A DNA stretch of 64,000 bases from Bacteroidota bacterium (GTDB lineage: Bacteria; Bacteroidota; Bacteroidia; Chitinophagales; Chitinophagaceae). Both the position numbers and the translations under genes were made by a program. The notes beneath the pieces are model-generated. The model was not told the origin of the DNA. It worked only from the letters and a program-made list of their open reading frames with translations, and did not search any database. Numbering within the stretch: position 1 is the first letter of the stretch; each line of letters opens with the position of its first letter. Where the stretch lies: NCBI GenBank assembly GCA_026391435.1, contig JAPLEJ010000050.1, positions 1 through 64,000 on the forward strand. The letters are read 5' to 3'. This document shows positions 19,251-29,298 of this stretch, in pieces.

Positions 19251-19670
19251 TTATTTACCCTTTTTATAATCTAAATTAGCCACTGTTCTTTTGTCGAGTA
19301 TCGCTAAGGTATTATCTCGAACTTCGATCATCACTTTATTGAGCCCACATTTTTTTTCATTACAGTCCGAACATTTTTCATAAAAATTCAAACTCACGCA
19401 GGGTAACAAGGCAATGGGACCTTCAATGATTCTAAAAATACTTGAGAGTTTTATTTTAGAAGGGGGGATGGCGAAAAAATAACCCCCATTTTTTCCTTTT
19501 TTACTTTCTAAAAATCCTGCTTTACGAAGGTCTAGTAAAATACGCTCTAAAAATTTGAGTGGAATATTTTTTTGAACTGCTATCTCTGCAATAAGAATAG
19601 GACTTTCGGATTTTTTTTCCACCATATAGGAAAGTGCCTGTAATGCGTATTGAGTTTTTTTAGATAACAT
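19251..19670 (-). CDS. Rrf2-family transcriptional regulator, probable Fe-S type
   Basis: 139 residues with the Rrf2 winged helix (MLSKKTQYALQALSYMVEKK; recognition region KNIPLKFLERILLDLRKAGFLES, starting near residue 34; wing GKNGGYFF). Four Cys at about 91, 100, 103 and 108 (C-x8-C-x2-C-x4-C) could hold an iron-sulfur cluster, although IscR uses a C-x5-C-x5-C spacing. A 22-bp perfect palindrome lies 25 nt upstream and could be its own operator. The gene is followed directly by a barrel protein gene, a candidate target. Confidence 0.9.
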   Translation of the reverse strand: MLSKKTQYALQALSYMVEKKSESPILIAEIAVQKNIPLKFLERILLDLRKAGFLESKKGKNGGYFFAIPPSKIKLSSIFRIIEGPIALLPCVSLNFYEKCSDCNEKKCGLNKVMIEVRDNTLAILDKRTVANLDYKKGK

Positions 19671-19694
19671 TATATTGAATACTGTTTATGTTTA

Positions 19695-19716
19695 CAATGA
19701 ATTTTAAAATTCATTG
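19695..19716. promoter_or_regulatory. 22-bp perfect palindrome upstream of the Rrf2 gene
   Basis: The half-site CAATGAATTTT is followed by its exact reverse complement with no spacer. It sits between the dapB stop (19718) and the Rrf2 start (19670). Rrf2 regulators bind palindromes of about this size, so autoregulation is a reasonable inference. It has no T-run, which argues against a terminator. Confidence 0.6.
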
Positions 19717-19717
19717 G

Positions 19718-20434
19718 CTAAAGACCTAAAACATCCTTCATCGTAAAGGTACCCTTTTTTTGATACGCAAATTCAGCAGCTAAAACTGCGCCACTTGCAA
19801 AACCAATTCGGGTATGAGCCGTATGGGTAATTTCAATATCATCAATGGGAGAGCTGTATCTAACACTATGTGTTCCAGGGGCTGGATCTATTCTTTCTGA
19901 TTGAATCACTAAATCGGAAACGCTGCTTGAAGCCGCATTTACCCATTTATTTTTCCTTCCCATATTCGCAAGTATTTGTTCGGCTAAGGAGATGGCGGTT
20001 CCGCTAGGGGCATCTTTTTTTTCAGTATGGTGAATTTCAGTCATCGAAACATCATAATCATGATAGGGGTCCATTAATTTTGCAAGTTGTTTATTCAATT
20101 CAAAAAACAAATTAACACCAATGCTATAATTACTTGAATAAATAAGGGTGCCGTTATTTGTATCACATAATTTTTTTATTTCATCCCACTTATCAAGCCA
20201 ACCAGTGGATCCACTAACAACGGGTATACCCCAATCCATACATTTTTTTATATTATCAAAAGCGCTATGGGGTCCTGTGAATTCTATGGCAACATCAGCC
20301 AGTTTTAATGCCTGTTGTGTCAATTCATGGTTATTTTGAATATCTATTTTTAAAACTATTTCATGCCCTTTGCTTAATGCAATGGCTTCAATAGCTTTAC
20401 CCATCTTTCCGTATCCAATTAATGCGATTTTCAT
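19718..20434 (-). CDS. dapB: 4-hydroxy-tetrahydrodipicolinate reductase
   Basis: NAD(P)H-dependent step of the diaminopimelate/lysine pathway, supplying cell-wall diaminopimelate. 238 residues: Rossmann motif MKIALIGYGKMGKAIEAIA, VAIEFTGPHSAFDNI, GSTGWLDKWDEI, active-site EIHHTEKKDAPSGTAISLAE (about residues 131-150) and C-terminal HTAHTRIGFASGAVLAAEFA. It is downstream of DUF5683 and parB on the same strand, a common Bacteroidota arrangement. Confidence 0.96.
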   Translation of the reverse strand: MKIALIGYGKMGKAIEAIALSKGHEIVLKIDIQNNHELTQQALKLADVAIEFTGPHSAFDNIKKCMDWGIPVVSGSTGWLDKWDEIKKLCDTNNGTLIYSSNYSIGVNLFFELNKQLAKLMDPYHDYDVSMTEIHHTEKKDAPSGTAISLAEQILANMGRKNKWVNAASSSVSDLVIQSERIDPAPGTHSVRYSSPIDDIEITHTAHTRIGFASGAVLAAEFAYQKKGTFTMKDVLGL

Positions 20435-20444
20435 AAAATATTTT

Positions 20445-21026
20445 TTATCTTGACTGCGAATTTTTTAGATGAAACTGTAAGGATAAGCCTGCTTGATTAA
20501 ATTGCGGCAAATAAGTGGGTTGAATTTTAAGACTCAAATCATTTGTAATATCAAATTCCTTTAAGTGACCCGAAACAGTGGCATCAATTACATTAATGCC
20601 CCAAGTTAAAATAAACCACATGATGGAGTAATCCCTATCCTTACGAAACAAATTCCGATAACTTTGAAGAGAAGACGCACTTAAGTTTTTCAATTCTGGA
20701 TCAATTTTTTCAACATCCGATGCGTCACCCAAAGCTTCCTTGAATTTAGCTTCATAGGCAAATTTGGTTTTGTTATACATACTATTATTGTAAATATAAG
20801 TGACAGTAGGTATCGCGATTATTCCGTATACTAATGGAATTTTCCAATATTGCTTATTATAGGCTTGCCCCCAACCTGGGATGAGCGCTGATCTTTTGGT
20901 AGCAGTGCTGGGTATATGTTTACGTATGGAAAATAGGCTGTCTTTTTTCACCATACGAGTACTGTCCTGGCCCCAAGCGTTTTGCTGTAGGATTAAAAGC
21001 AGTGTGAAAAATAAGAGTAGCCGCAT
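20445..21026 (-). CDS. DUF5683 membrane protein
   Basis: 193 residues with a signal peptide (MRLLLFFTLLLILQQNAWGQ). The DUF5683 core is KRSALIPGWGQAYNKQYWKIPLVYG (starts KRSALIPG) followed by membrane segments near YGIIAIPTVTYIYN and IMWFILTWGINVIDATV. Its function is unknown. It lies between parB and dapB, 10 nt before dapB, an order frequently seen in Bacteroidota. Confidence 0.88.
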   Translation of the reverse strand: MRLLLFFTLLLILQQNAWGQDSTRMVKKDSLFSIRKHIPSTATKRSALIPGWGQAYNKQYWKIPLVYGIIAIPTVTYIYNNSMYNKTKFAYEAKFKEALGDASDVEKIDPELKNLSASSLQSYRNLFRKDRDYSIMWFILTWGINVIDATVSGHLKEFDITNDLSLKIQPTYLPQFNQAGLSLQFHLKNSQSR

Positions 21027-21059
21027 CCTAAATAAATTCCTTGTTAAAAAAAAGTGAGT

Positions 21060-21983
21060 CTAGCTAATGCTTAATTGCATTGCTTCTAATATTTTGTTTA
21101 AGCCGTTCAAATCAGCATATTCGATTGTGATTTTACCGCTGCCATTTTTTTGATGTTGTAATTGTACTTTGCTCGATAAATGACTACTTAATTTGTCTTC
21201 TAATTTTTTATAAACAGGAGAGAGATTGCTCTTCGATCCTGTACTTTGAACAGTGGTCATTTTCCCCGCTTGATTCATCTTTTTAATTAGCTCTTCGGTT
21301 TGACGAACGGTTAAACCTTTTTCTATTATTTCCTTCAATAAAAAAAGTTGTTGATCCACTTCCTTACCAATTAAAAGTTTAGCCAAACTGATACTTAAAC
21401 TTCCATTTCTAAGAGCGGCTTGAATATTGGGAGGTAATTCTAATAAACGAATATAATTGGACACGGTAGATCTGTCTTTTCCCATTCGCTCCGCCACTTG
21501 CTCCTGTGTGTAATTTAATTCATGCATCATGCGTTGATAGCTTAATGCAATTTCAATTTCATTTAAGTCAACCCTTTGTAAATTCTCAAGCAAGGCGAGT
21601 TCTAATAATTCCTTGTCATTACCGTGTCTGATATAAGCAGGTAAATCTAAAATACCAGCCATCTTTGCAGCGCGAAAGCGACGCTCGCCTGCAATTAATT
21701 GATATTTCCCATTTGCTAGTTGCGCAACCGTGATGGGTTGAATAAGATCATGTATTTGTATGGACTTTGCTAGTTCCTGTAAAGCAGTCATGTCAAAATC
21801 CTTTCTAGGATTTTTGGGGTTGGCTTGAATATTAGTAAGTAAAATACGATTACTTGCTACTGCCTTTTCCATGGCGGCTGCAGGCACTTGGCCAGTAGTA
21901 TTTTTATAATCCGCATCCATGTTTTGCAATAAAGAGCGTAGCCCTTTTCCAATTAAATCTTTATTGTTGATACTCTTACTCAT
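21060..21983 (-). CDS. parB: Chromosome-partitioning protein ParB
   Basis: 307 residues. Contains the ParB/Sulfiredoxin-like CTPase domain with NPRKDF (about residue 58) and GERRFRAAKMAG (about 98-109), the DNA-binding helix-turn-helix YTQEQVAERMGKDRSTVSNY (about 156-175), and a C-terminal dimerisation segment. It loads on parS and segregates the origin with ParA. It starts 2 nt after the parA stop. I found no full parS palindrome in the window. Confidence 0.97.
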   Translation of the reverse strand: MSKSINNKDLIGKGLRSLLQNMDADYKNTTGQVPAAAMEKAVASNRILLTNIQANPKNPRKDFDMTALQELAKSIQIHDLIQPITVAQLANGKYQLIAGERRFRAAKMAGILDLPAYIRHGNDKELLELALLENLQRVDLNEIEIALSYQRMMHELNYTQEQVAERMGKDRSTVSNYIRLLELPPNIQAALRNGSLSISLAKLLIGKEVDQQLFLLKEIIEKGLTVRQTEELIKKMNQAGKMTTVQSTGSKSNLSPVYKKLEDKLSSHLSSKVQLQHQKNGSGKITIEYADLNGLNKILEAMQLSIS

Positions 21984-21985
21984 AA

Positions 21986-22786
21986 TTAATCAATTATACG
22001 CTCGGCATTACTCATATTGGTCATGCCGTTTTTTTGTAATATTTCCTTAGCTAAGTTTAAATAGTTTACAGTCCCTTTACTTTCTGCATCATATAAAATA
22101 ACAGGCTTGCCAACACTTGGCGCTTCACTTAAGCGGGTGTTACGATGAATGATGGTGGAGAAAACCATTTCGTCAAAATGTTTTCTTACTTCACTCACCA
22201 CTTGATTGCTTAATCTTAAACGGCCATCATACATGGTCATTAAGATACCTTCGATTTGCAATTCGGGATTTAATCTGCTTTGTACAATTTTGATGGTGTT
22301 TAATAATTTACCTAAGCCTTCCAATGCAAAAAATTCACATTGAACTGGGACAATGACACTATCAGCAGCTACTAGAGCATTGACAGTAATTAATCCTAAA
22401 GAAGGTAAGCAGTCAATAATAATAAAGTCATATTGGTCACGAATATTATTGATCAATCCTTTTAATACATTTTCTCGATTGGGCAAATTCACTAATTCAA
22501 TTTCAGCGCCTACTAAATCAATATGGGAAGGAATCAAATCAAGGTGTGGGATTTCAGTTTTTAACACTACGTCTTTTAATGGCACATTGTTAATCATGCT
22601 GTCGTATAAACTAGTCGTGATATTATGCAAATCAAAGCCTACCCCAGTAGTACTATTTGCCTGTGGATCAGCATCAATTAGCAGCGTTTTATATTCTAAA
22701 ACGGCTAAGCTAGCTGCAATATTAATGGCCGAGGTCGTTTTACCCACCCCTCCTTTTTGATTCGCAATTCCAATGATTCGAGCCAT
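21986..22786 (-). CDS. parA: Chromosome-partitioning ATPase ParA/Soj
   Basis: 266 residues from ATG 22786 ([18 protein letters not shown]); a frame to 22813 adds nine residues across the promoter-like box. It has the deviant Walker [13 protein letters not shown], Walker A' [12 protein letters not shown] and Walker [13 protein letters not shown] (typical MinD/ParA family). It drives ParB-parS segregation by ATP-dependent DNA binding. First gene of parA-parB-DUF5683-dapB. Confidence 0.97.
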   Translation of the reverse strand: MARIIGIANQKGGVGKTTSAINIAASLAVLEYKTLLIDADPQANSTTGVGFDLHNITTSLYDSMINNVPLKDVVLKTEIPHLDLIPSHIDLVGAEIELVNLPNRENVLKGLINNIRDQYDFIIIDCLPSLGLITVNALVAADSVIVPVQCEFFALEGLGKLLNTIKIVQSRLNPELQIEGILMTMYDGRLRLSNQVVSEVRKHFDEMVFSTIIHRNTRLSEAPSVGKPVILYDAESKGTVNYLNLAKEILQKNGMTNMSNAERIID

Positions 22787-22810
22787 AAAATAGGTATCCT
22801 TATTTTCATT

Positions 22811-22818
22811 CAAAAATA
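22811..22818 (-). promoter_or_regulatory. Putative -7 box for parA
   Basis: TATTTTTG on the minus strand matches TAnnTTTG. Predicted start about 22807, 21 nt before the ATG at 22786. Confidence 0.4.
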
Positions 22819-22898
22819 AGGGATAAATGGTAACAATTTGGGATTAAATATGTTATAAATGAATGGTTTGGCCCTAATTTTACCCACTAATTAACACT

Positions 22899-24134
22899 AT
22901 GAGGAACCCTATATTTATTTTCGTCCTTCTATCGGTATTACTTCTTGTCGATTTTTACATTTACCATGTACTACGCACCCTAACGCAGGGCTATTCAGGG
23001 ACCACGAAAAATGTATTTAGTATCCTTTATTGGGCTTTGTGTATCATTAGCTTAGGAGGTTTTTTATTATTTCCTTATGTTTCTAATCCTTATTTTAGAC
23101 AATATATTTTTTCAGTAGGCATTGGATGGGTTTTAGCCCTTATTACAATGGCGATTTTTTTCTTAGTAGACGATCTACGTCGAGGTACTTTTTGGACAGT
23201 GGGTCAAATTGTTTCAGCGACAGGTGCTCAATTTTTGAAAACTGAAAAAGGGATTCCTCGTTCAACTTTTTTAAGTTGGTTGGGAGTGGGCTTGTCTTCA
23301 ACTTTGTTTTTATCCCTGCTTTATGGATTTGGTAATAAATACAATTATAAACTGATCCGAAAAAAAATTGCCTTGTCAGGGCTGCCTCCTGTTTTTAAGG
23401 GGTTTAAAATAATTCACATTAGTGATATACATAGTGGAAGTTTAAGAGATAAAGAAGCAGTACTGAAAGGTGTAAAATTAATTCAAGCGCAAAAGGCGGA
23501 TCTTGTTTTATTCACTGGAGATTTAGTGAACGATAAAGCAACTGAAATGACTGACTGGATGGATGTATTTGGACAAATTACTGCGCCTCATGGGGTATAT
23601 AGTACTCTAGGCAATCACGATTATGGAGATTATGTTCAATGGCCTTCTACTGATGCTAAACAACAAAACTTGCAGGATTTGAAGCAAGTTCATGCCAACT
23701 TAGGATGGAAATTGATGATGAATGAAAATACAAAAATTGAAAAACAAGGAGCACATATACAATTAGTGGGTATTGAAAACTGGGGCGCCAAAGCAAGGTT
23801 TCCTAAATATGGCAAATTAGATAAAGCCATGATTGGAGTAAAGGAAGAAGAAATCATCATTTTAATGAGTCATGATCCAAGCCATTGGGAGGCAGAAGTG
23901 CAAGTCAAATACCCACATATCAATTTAACTTTATCTGGTCATACCCATGGCATGCAATTTGGTCTCGAAAATCCTTATTTTAAATGGAGCCCTGTGCAAT
24001 GGGTATACAAGCAGTGGGCGGGCATCTACCAAAATGCAGAACAACAATTATATGTCAATAGAGGGTTTGGCTTTTTAGGCTATCCTGGCAGAGTAGGCAT
24101 TATGCCCGAAATTACTTTGATAGAATTGGTGTAA
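22899..24134 (+). CDS. Membrane-anchored metallophosphoesterase
   Basis: 411 residues. Residues about 1-150 hold four or five membrane helices. The calcineurin-like phosphoesterase domain has every metal motif: IIHISDIHSGS, LFTGDLVND, TLGNHDYGDY, LMSHDPSHW and LSGHTHGMQFG. Homologues include YkuE-type enzymes acting on lipid-linked phosphates at the membrane; the substrate here is unknown. It is divergent from parA. Confidence 0.92.
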   Translation: MRNPIFIFVLLSVLLLVDFYIYHVLRTLTQGYSGTTKNVFSILYWALCIISLGGFLLFPYVSNPYFRQYIFSVGIGWVLALITMAIFFLVDDLRRGTFWTVGQIVSATGAQFLKTEKGIPRSTFLSWLGVGLSSTLFLSLLYGFGNKYNYKLIRKKIALSGLPPVFKGFKIIHISDIHSGSLRDKEAVLKGVKLIQAQKADLVLFTGDLVNDKATEMTDWMDVFGQITAPHGVYSTLGNHDYGDYVQWPSTDAKQQNLQDLKQVHANLGWKLMMNENTKIEKQGAHIQLVGIENWGAKARFPKYGKLDKAMIGVKEEEIIILMSHDPSHWEAEVQVKYPHINLTLSGHTHGMQFGLENPYFKWSPVQWVYKQWAGIYQNAEQQLYVNRGFGFLGYPGRVGIMPEITLIELV

Positions 24135-24186
24135 TTTTGAATTCTACATCATATCTAACAAACACAATATTTTAATTACATCTCTC

Positions 24187-24795
24187 ATGAAAAAAATACT
24201 ATTCATTTTATTTATCCTTATGAGTGTTCATGTTATTGGACAAAAAAAATTTGGGATAGGTATTAAAGTGGGGCAAAATTTTTCTAAGGTAGATAATGTG
24301 ATCGTGGACCATAATTCTGCATCCTATCATGCAGGTGTCACTACTTCTATTGGTATTAATAGCAAATTTAGTATTGCAGTTGATGCGATGCTATCGCAAA
24401 CCAAATTGGAATCTAGCCCATCCTTAACTGAGTTGATAGGTCATCCCAGTTTTAAGCCTGAAACTTATCACTTAAATTATTTAAGTATACCATTGCTATT
24501 GCAGTTTCATCCTGTGAAAAATTTTACAATACAAGCAGGGCCGCAATATTCTATTTTATTGGATCAGAGTAAAGATGGTATTGAAAACGCCAGGGTTGCT
24601 TTTTCTTCTGGTGAATTTTCAATGGTAGGAGGTGCTAAGTTAGATTTAGGTGGATTTTTCATATATGGCAGGTATGCTATAGGCCTTAATAATATTGGAT
24701 CTACGCAACAACTACTTGATGATTTAAAAAATCAAGATACCTGGAAGACAAGACAATGGCAATTAGGCGTAGGCTTGAATATATTTAATTTTTAG
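24187..24795 (+). CDS. Porin-family outer-membrane beta-barrel protein
   Basis: 202 residues with signal peptide MKKILFILFILMSVHVIGQ. The barrel strands (FGIGIKVGQNFSKV, YHAGVTTSIGINSKFSIAVDAML, LNYLSIPLLLQFHP, FTIQAGPQYSILLD, and C-terminal WQLGVGLNIFNF) follow the PorT-like OMP_b-brl_2 pattern. No ligand is predictable. It follows the phosphoesterase by 52 nt. Confidence 0.83.
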   Translation: MKKILFILFILMSVHVIGQKKFGIGIKVGQNFSKVDNVIVDHNSASYHAGVTTSIGINSKFSIAVDAMLSQTKLESSPSLTELIGHPSFKPETYHLNYLSIPLLLQFHPVKNFTIQAGPQYSILLDQSKDGIENARVAFSSGEFSMVGGAKLDLGGFFIYGRYAIGLNNIGSTQQLLDDLKNQDTWKTRQWQLGVGLNIFNF

Positions 24796-24811
24796 TCGAC
24801 TTATTATTCCC

Positions 24812-26464
24812 TCACTTAAATTTATTAGGGTGTGCTTCATCCCATGGAGTGGCCTTTTGAAAGGCATCTGCAATATTTAATAGGGTGGCTTCGTCAAATA
24901 GCTTTCCTACAAAACTAATCCCAGTCGGTAAATTTAATTTTTTATCAAAACCAGTAGGAACACATACCACAGGATGTCCTGTTAAGTTGGTAATGGCGGA
25001 TTGATTTCCATCTCCTCTTGAAGGACAAATAATAGCATCGTATTGTTGAATCACTTCATTCACTTTTTGCATAAGTAAGAATCGATGGCGTTGTGCATTC
25101 ACGTATTCAACAGCAGGTATAAATCGAGCAGTTCTAAATTGGTTAGGCCAATCGTTTTTGGTTTGTCTTGTTAATTCATCATCTATATTATTTCTTGTCA
25201 TTTCATCAAATTGTGCTGCACATTCAACTCCAATCACCACATCCATGATATTGAATTGATATACGCCGCTGTCTGGGAAATTAACAGGGATCAATTGAAC
25301 ACCCATTTTTTTAAAAGCCTCCAAAGCCTTCCATTCATTTCTTGATGTATCTTTTATTTTATCAAAGTAATTTTTCGCGTATGCAATTTTTAATTGCTTG
25401 ATTGATTTTTGTGGTGTATAGTTAAAAGGCAAGTCGACTGCAGATAAATCCTTGCCATCGGTGCCATGTATATAACTAAAAACAATAGCGGCATCAGCTA
25501 CAGATCTACAAATGGGTCCTACTTTATCTAAACTATAACTTAAAGCCATCGCGCCACTTCGGCTAACACTTCCAAAAGTGGGTCTTAATCCAGTTGCACC
25601 ACAAGTAGTAGATGGAGATACAATACTTCCCCATGTTTCTGTTCCAATTGCAAAAGGGACCAATCCCGCTACGGTTGCAGATGCTGAACCAGCAGAGGAT
25701 CCAGAGGATCCATAGTTTAAATTCCAAGGATTTTTGGTGCGCCCCCCATACCAATAGTCGCCCATCGCTAAAGCACCTAGCGTAAATTTAGCGACCAATA
25801 CAGCACCTGCTTTTTTTAATTGCAAATAAACAAAAGCGTCTTCGTCAATTACTTGATTTTTATAGGGGGCTGCGCCCCAAGTTGTTTTGGTGCCTTTGAT
25901 GGCAAATAAATCTTTTAATCCATAGGGAATACCATGTAGTAATCCACGATATTTTCCTGCTGCCATTTCTTCATCTGCTTTTTTTGCTTGTTGATAAGCG
26001 ATGTCTTCTTGCAAACTGATCACACATTGCAAAGTATCACCCCATTTTTTTAATCGTTCAATAAAAAATTGAGTCAGTTTTAAGGAGCTTATCTTTTTAT
26101 GTTGAATCAGGTAAGCTAATTGTTCAATACTATAAAAAGCTAAGTCATTGTTGTTAGTGGGTAATTCAGTTACGGTGGTTTTCCATTGAATAGGATTTTG
26201 TTTTTTATTCAATGTCATGTTGGGTAAAATAGCCGTTTGCCACAAACTCAATGGAACATTATTATTTAAGGACAATTGGTGCATGGCCTTATAGTTTAAT
26301 AAATTATCCTTCACATCGCTATATAAAGTGTCTATTTCCTTTGGTGAAAATTGAAGATCAAATATTTTTGAAGTGCTAATTAAATCTGTTTTTTGAATCG
26401 ATATATCCTGCGCTAACAAACGTGGCGTAATGATCACAAACAGCAGTGCTAAAATGACTTTCAT
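24812..26464 (-). CDS. Amidase-signature-family hydrolase, secreted
   Basis: 550 residues with a signal peptide (MKVILALLFVIITPRLLAQ) and a ~100-residue N-terminal extension. The Ser-cisSer-Lys triad of the amidase signature is visible: Lys in HGIPYGLKDLFA, and Ser residues in GSSGSSAGSASATVAG and IGTETWGSIVSPSTTCG. It hydrolyses amide bonds; a GatA role is unlikely because of the export signal and absence of gatB/gatC. Downstream of the DEAD-box helicase gene on the other side of a 64-nt gap. Confidence 0.92.
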   Translation of the reverse strand: MKVILALLFVIITPRLLAQDISIQKTDLISTSKIFDLQFSPKEIDTLYSDVKDNLLNYKAMHQLSLNNNVPLSLWQTAILPNMTLNKKQNPIQWKTTVTELPTNNNDLAFYSIEQLAYLIQHKKISSLKLTQFFIERLKKWGDTLQCVISLQEDIAYQQAKKADEEMAAGKYRGLLHGIPYGLKDLFAIKGTKTTWGAAPYKNQVIDEDAFVYLQLKKAGAVLVAKFTLGALAMGDYWYGGRTKNPWNLNYGSSGSSAGSASATVAGLVPFAIGTETWGSIVSPSTTCGATGLRPTFGSVSRSGAMALSYSLDKVGPICRSVADAAIVFSYIHGTDGKDLSAVDLPFNYTPQKSIKQLKIAYAKNYFDKIKDTSRNEWKALEAFKKMGVQLIPVNFPDSGVYQFNIMDVVIGVECAAQFDEMTRNNIDDELTRQTKNDWPNQFRTARFIPAVEYVNAQRHRFLLMQKVNEVIQQYDAIICPSRGDGNQSAITNLTGHPVVCVPTGFDKKLNLPTGISFVGKLFDEATLLNIADAFQKATPWDEAHPNKFK

Positions 26465-26528
26465 AATTTAATTTTAAGATTAAATATAAGTCAATTATCG
26501 AATAAACATATTTACAAAGTAGGGAAAT

Positions 26529-27803
26529 CTAATACCTCGGCTTTGATCTGCTGAATCGGTTTTTTTGAGGGGCATTACCGCGTGAATTGGAGCGAGCATG
26601 ACCCGAGTTGCCTCGTCCTTGTTGTTGCACCGTCTTCACCGGATTATGGTTCATTAAAGGGTAGGGATGATTGTCTATCACAGGAATAGGCTTAGCGATT
26701 AACTTTTCAATGTCTTTCAAGAATGCTTTTTCTTCTGCATCGCAAAATGAAATGGCAGTTCCATTGGCACCAGCACGGCCTGTTCGACCAATTCGGTGTA
26801 CATAGGTTTCTGCAATATTTGGAATTTCAAAATTGATAACGAATGCTAAATTGTCCACATCGATTCCTCTAGCCGCAATATCAGTAGCTACTAATATTCT
26901 AGTACTTTGTTCTTTAAAATTACTCAGTGCTCTTTGTCTTGCATTTTGAGATTTATTGCCATGGATGGCTTCTGCTTTTATATTATATTTTAAAAGAAGG
27001 TTGACCACTTTGTCTGCACCATGTTTGGTTCGAGTAAAAACCAATGCGGTTTTAATTGCTGGATTTTTAAGTACATCAATTAATAAAGCGTTTTTATTAT
27101 TCTTATCTACAAAGTAAACCGATTGCTCAATAATTTCAACAGTAGAAGAAACCGGAGTGACCGTCACTTTTTGTGGATGAAATAAAATAGTGCTCGCTAA
27201 AGTGACAATTTCGGGTGGCATGGTCGCTGAAAAAAACAAGGACTGTCTTTTTTTAGGCAGTACTGCTAATAATTTTTTTACATCATTGACGAATCCCATA
27301 TCCAACATTCGATCTGCTTCATCTAGTACAAAAATTTCTACCTCTCTTAAACTAATATGCCCTTGATTCATTAAATCTAATAATCTACCTGGAGTCGCAA
27401 TCACTACATCCACTCCGTTGCGAAGTGCAGTCACTTGAGGTCCTTGTGCAACACCTCCAAAGATGACGGTGCAATTTAATGGAGTGTGTCTTCCATAGGC
27501 ATTAAAACTTTCGGCTATTTGAATGGCTAATTCTCGAGTGGGTGTTACAATTAAAGACCTTATTTTTTTTCGTTTCTCGTTGCCTGCATTTTGAAGTAAT
27601 AATTGTAAGATAGGTAAAGTAAAAGCGGCTGTTTTTCCTGTACCGGTTTGGGCACAGCCTAATAGATCCTTGCCTTCTAAAACGATGGGAATAGATTGGG
27701 CTTGAATAGGGGTTGGTGTCGTGTATCCTTCCTCAAAAAGTGCTAATAATAGAGGCTCAATAAGATGTAAGGACTTAAAATTTGTACTCGTCATGGGCTG
27801 CAA
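26529..27803 (-). CDS. rhlE: DEAD-box RNA helicase (RhlE-like)
   Basis: 424 residues (ATG 27803, or ATG 27794 three codons later). Q motif [12 protein letters not shown], Walker [26 protein letters not shown] box [11 protein letters not shown] motif [15 protein letters not shown] and [10 protein letters not shown]. The tail is basic and rich in Gly, Asn and Arg ([17 protein letters not shown]), typical of RhlE-like RNA-binding tails. Likely in ribosome assembly or RNA decay. Confidence 0.95.
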   Translation of the reverse strand: MQPMTSTNFKSLHLIEPLLLALFEEGYTTPTPIQAQSIPIVLEGKDLLGCAQTGTGKTAAFTLPILQLLLQNAGNEKRKKIRSLIVTPTRELAIQIAESFNAYGRHTPLNCTVIFGGVAQGPQVTALRNGVDVVIATPGRLLDLMNQGHISLREVEIFVLDEADRMLDMGFVNDVKKLLAVLPKKRQSLFFSATMPPEIVTLASTILFHPQKVTVTPVSSTVEIIEQSVYFVDKNNKNALLIDVLKNPAIKTALVFTRTKHGADKVVNLLLKYNIKAEAIHGNKSQNARQRALSNFKEQSTRILVATDIAARGIDVDNLAFVINFEIPNIAETYVHRIGRTGRAGANGTAISFCDAEEKAFLKDIEKLIAKPIPVIDNHPYPLMNHNPVKTVQQQGRGNSGHARSNSRGNAPQKNRFSRSKPRY

Positions 27804-27848
27804 GGTACACTATTTAATTTTGAAGCCCTACCAACTGCCATAAAGTGA

Positions 27849-29273
27849 CTATGAAAATAAATCCATCTCTGCTTTACCAAGACCATCGGGTGTGGTATAA
27901 AAAGGTCTTTTTTCAATCACATAATGGGTATCCTGTGGTATGCCTAATGCATGGTAAATGGTTTGATGAATCTGTTCAATTCTGATCGGCTTGTCTACCG
28001 TTTTGCAAGGGCGCTCATCTGCTGTTTTTCCATACACATTTCCTTTTTTAATACCACCTCCAAACATCAACATAGAACAACCATCTGTGAAATGGCGATG
28101 CATTCCATAATTTTTTAATTCCTGAATAATATCGGGTTGATTGACTTGTTCTTGCACTTTAAGTTCTGGACGGCCTTCCACCATCATATCTCTACTAAAC
28201 TCACTTGCTAATATCACTAGGGTTCGATCTAAATGGCCAGAACGATCTAAGTCTTTAATTAATTGTGCAATAGGGCCATCAATTTGTTTTTTCATATCCA
28301 CTAATCTCGTATGTCCGTTGTCGTGGGTATCCCAATTTTTAAATGGTTCGTATTCGGTAGTTACACTAATGAATCTAGCTCCTTTTTCAGTTAATCGGCG
28401 CGCCATTAAACAGCCTAGTCCAAATTTGCCAGTATTATAAATGTCATAGCTTTCTTTTGGTTCTTTAGTTAAATCAAATGCAGCTGCTTCGGGCGACTTT
28501 AATAATATATAAGCTTGTTCCATAGATCTTCTCATGGATTCTTTTTGATAATCACTTCCCATTTCACCAATTGGACTTTTACTCATTAATTCATTGTACA
28601 ATTGATTCCTTTTTTCGAATCTATTAATGTTCATGCCAACTGGGGGCTTTACACTTTCGAGTCCAGCACTTGGATCAGGAATTAAAAAAGGACCAAATTC
28701 ATTTCCTAAAAATCCAGCGGTATGAAATGCTTTTAATTCTTCTCCCTCGCCTAATGAAAATCTTTGGCCAATATCTATAAAGGCAGGAATCACAGAATTC
28801 ACTGGACCTAATTGATTAGATATCCAAGAACCAATATGTGGGGCTGCAACTGATTGAGGTGGTTTATAACAAGTATGCCAATGGTACTGATGGCGTGAAT
28901 GCAAAATATGACCCATATCTCCCGCTACATAGGATCTGATGACAGTTCCTTTATCCATGACTTTGCCTATAGATTCAAGTCCTTCTGAAAAATAGACATC
29001 GTCTAATATAGTAGGAACAGATTTAAAAGTACTTAATACATCATTGGCCATCATTCCTTTCGTAAAGGGTGTATACTTTTTAGGATCAAAAGTGTCGGTA
29101 TGCGCCATGCCGCCTCCCATCCAAAGTAAAATGACCGTATCGGCAGTGGCTTTAATTTTAGATGTGTTACATGAAGCTAAAAAGCCTGCTAAGGGCGCCC
29201 CCGCTGCAAGTGCTGCGATGGCTGCCGTACTGCTGCCTTTTAAAAATTCTCTACGATTCCAATGATGATTCAT
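27849..29273 (-). CDS. DUF1501 protein with Tat signal (sulfatase/phosphatase-like fold)
   Basis: 474 residues from ATG 29273 (MNHHWNRREFLKGSSTAAIA); a longer frame to 29360 would overlap the upstream gene. The twin-arginine motif RREFLKGS and lipobox-like LASC near residue 38 suggest a Tat-exported lipoprotein. DUF1501 features: LWMGGGMAHTDTFDPK, HILHSRHQYHWH, LVILASEFSRD, and HRHFTDGCSMLMFGGGIKKG (ends HRHFTDG and GIKKG). DUF1501 proteins usually pair with DUF1549/DUF1553 cytochromes, as here. Their role is unknown, with links to polysaccharide-degrading systems in planctomycetes. Confidence 0.9.
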   Translation of the reverse strand: MNHHWNRREFLKGSSTAAIAALAAGAPLAGFLASCNTSKIKATADTVILLWMGGGMAHTDTFDPKKYTPFTKGMMANDVLSTFKSVPTILDDVYFSEGLESIGKVMDKGTVIRSYVAGDMGHILHSRHQYHWHTCYKPPQSVAAPHIGSWISNQLGPVNSVIPAFIDIGQRFSLGEGEELKAFHTAGFLGNEFGPFLIPDPSAGLESVKPPVGMNINRFEKRNQLYNELMSKSPIGEMGSDYQKESMRRSMEQAYILLKSPEAAAFDLTKEPKESYDIYNTGKFGLGCLMARRLTEKGARFISVTTEYEPFKNWDTHDNGHTRLVDMKKQIDGPIAQLIKDLDRSGHLDRTLVILASEFSRDMMVEGRPELKVQEQVNQPDIIQELKNYGMHRHFTDGCSMLMFGGGIKKGNVYGKTADERPCKTVDKPIRIEQIHQTIYHALGIPQDTHYVIEKRPFYTTPDGLGKAEMDLFS

Positions 29274-29298
29274 ATTTATATATTTAGGATCAAATGAA

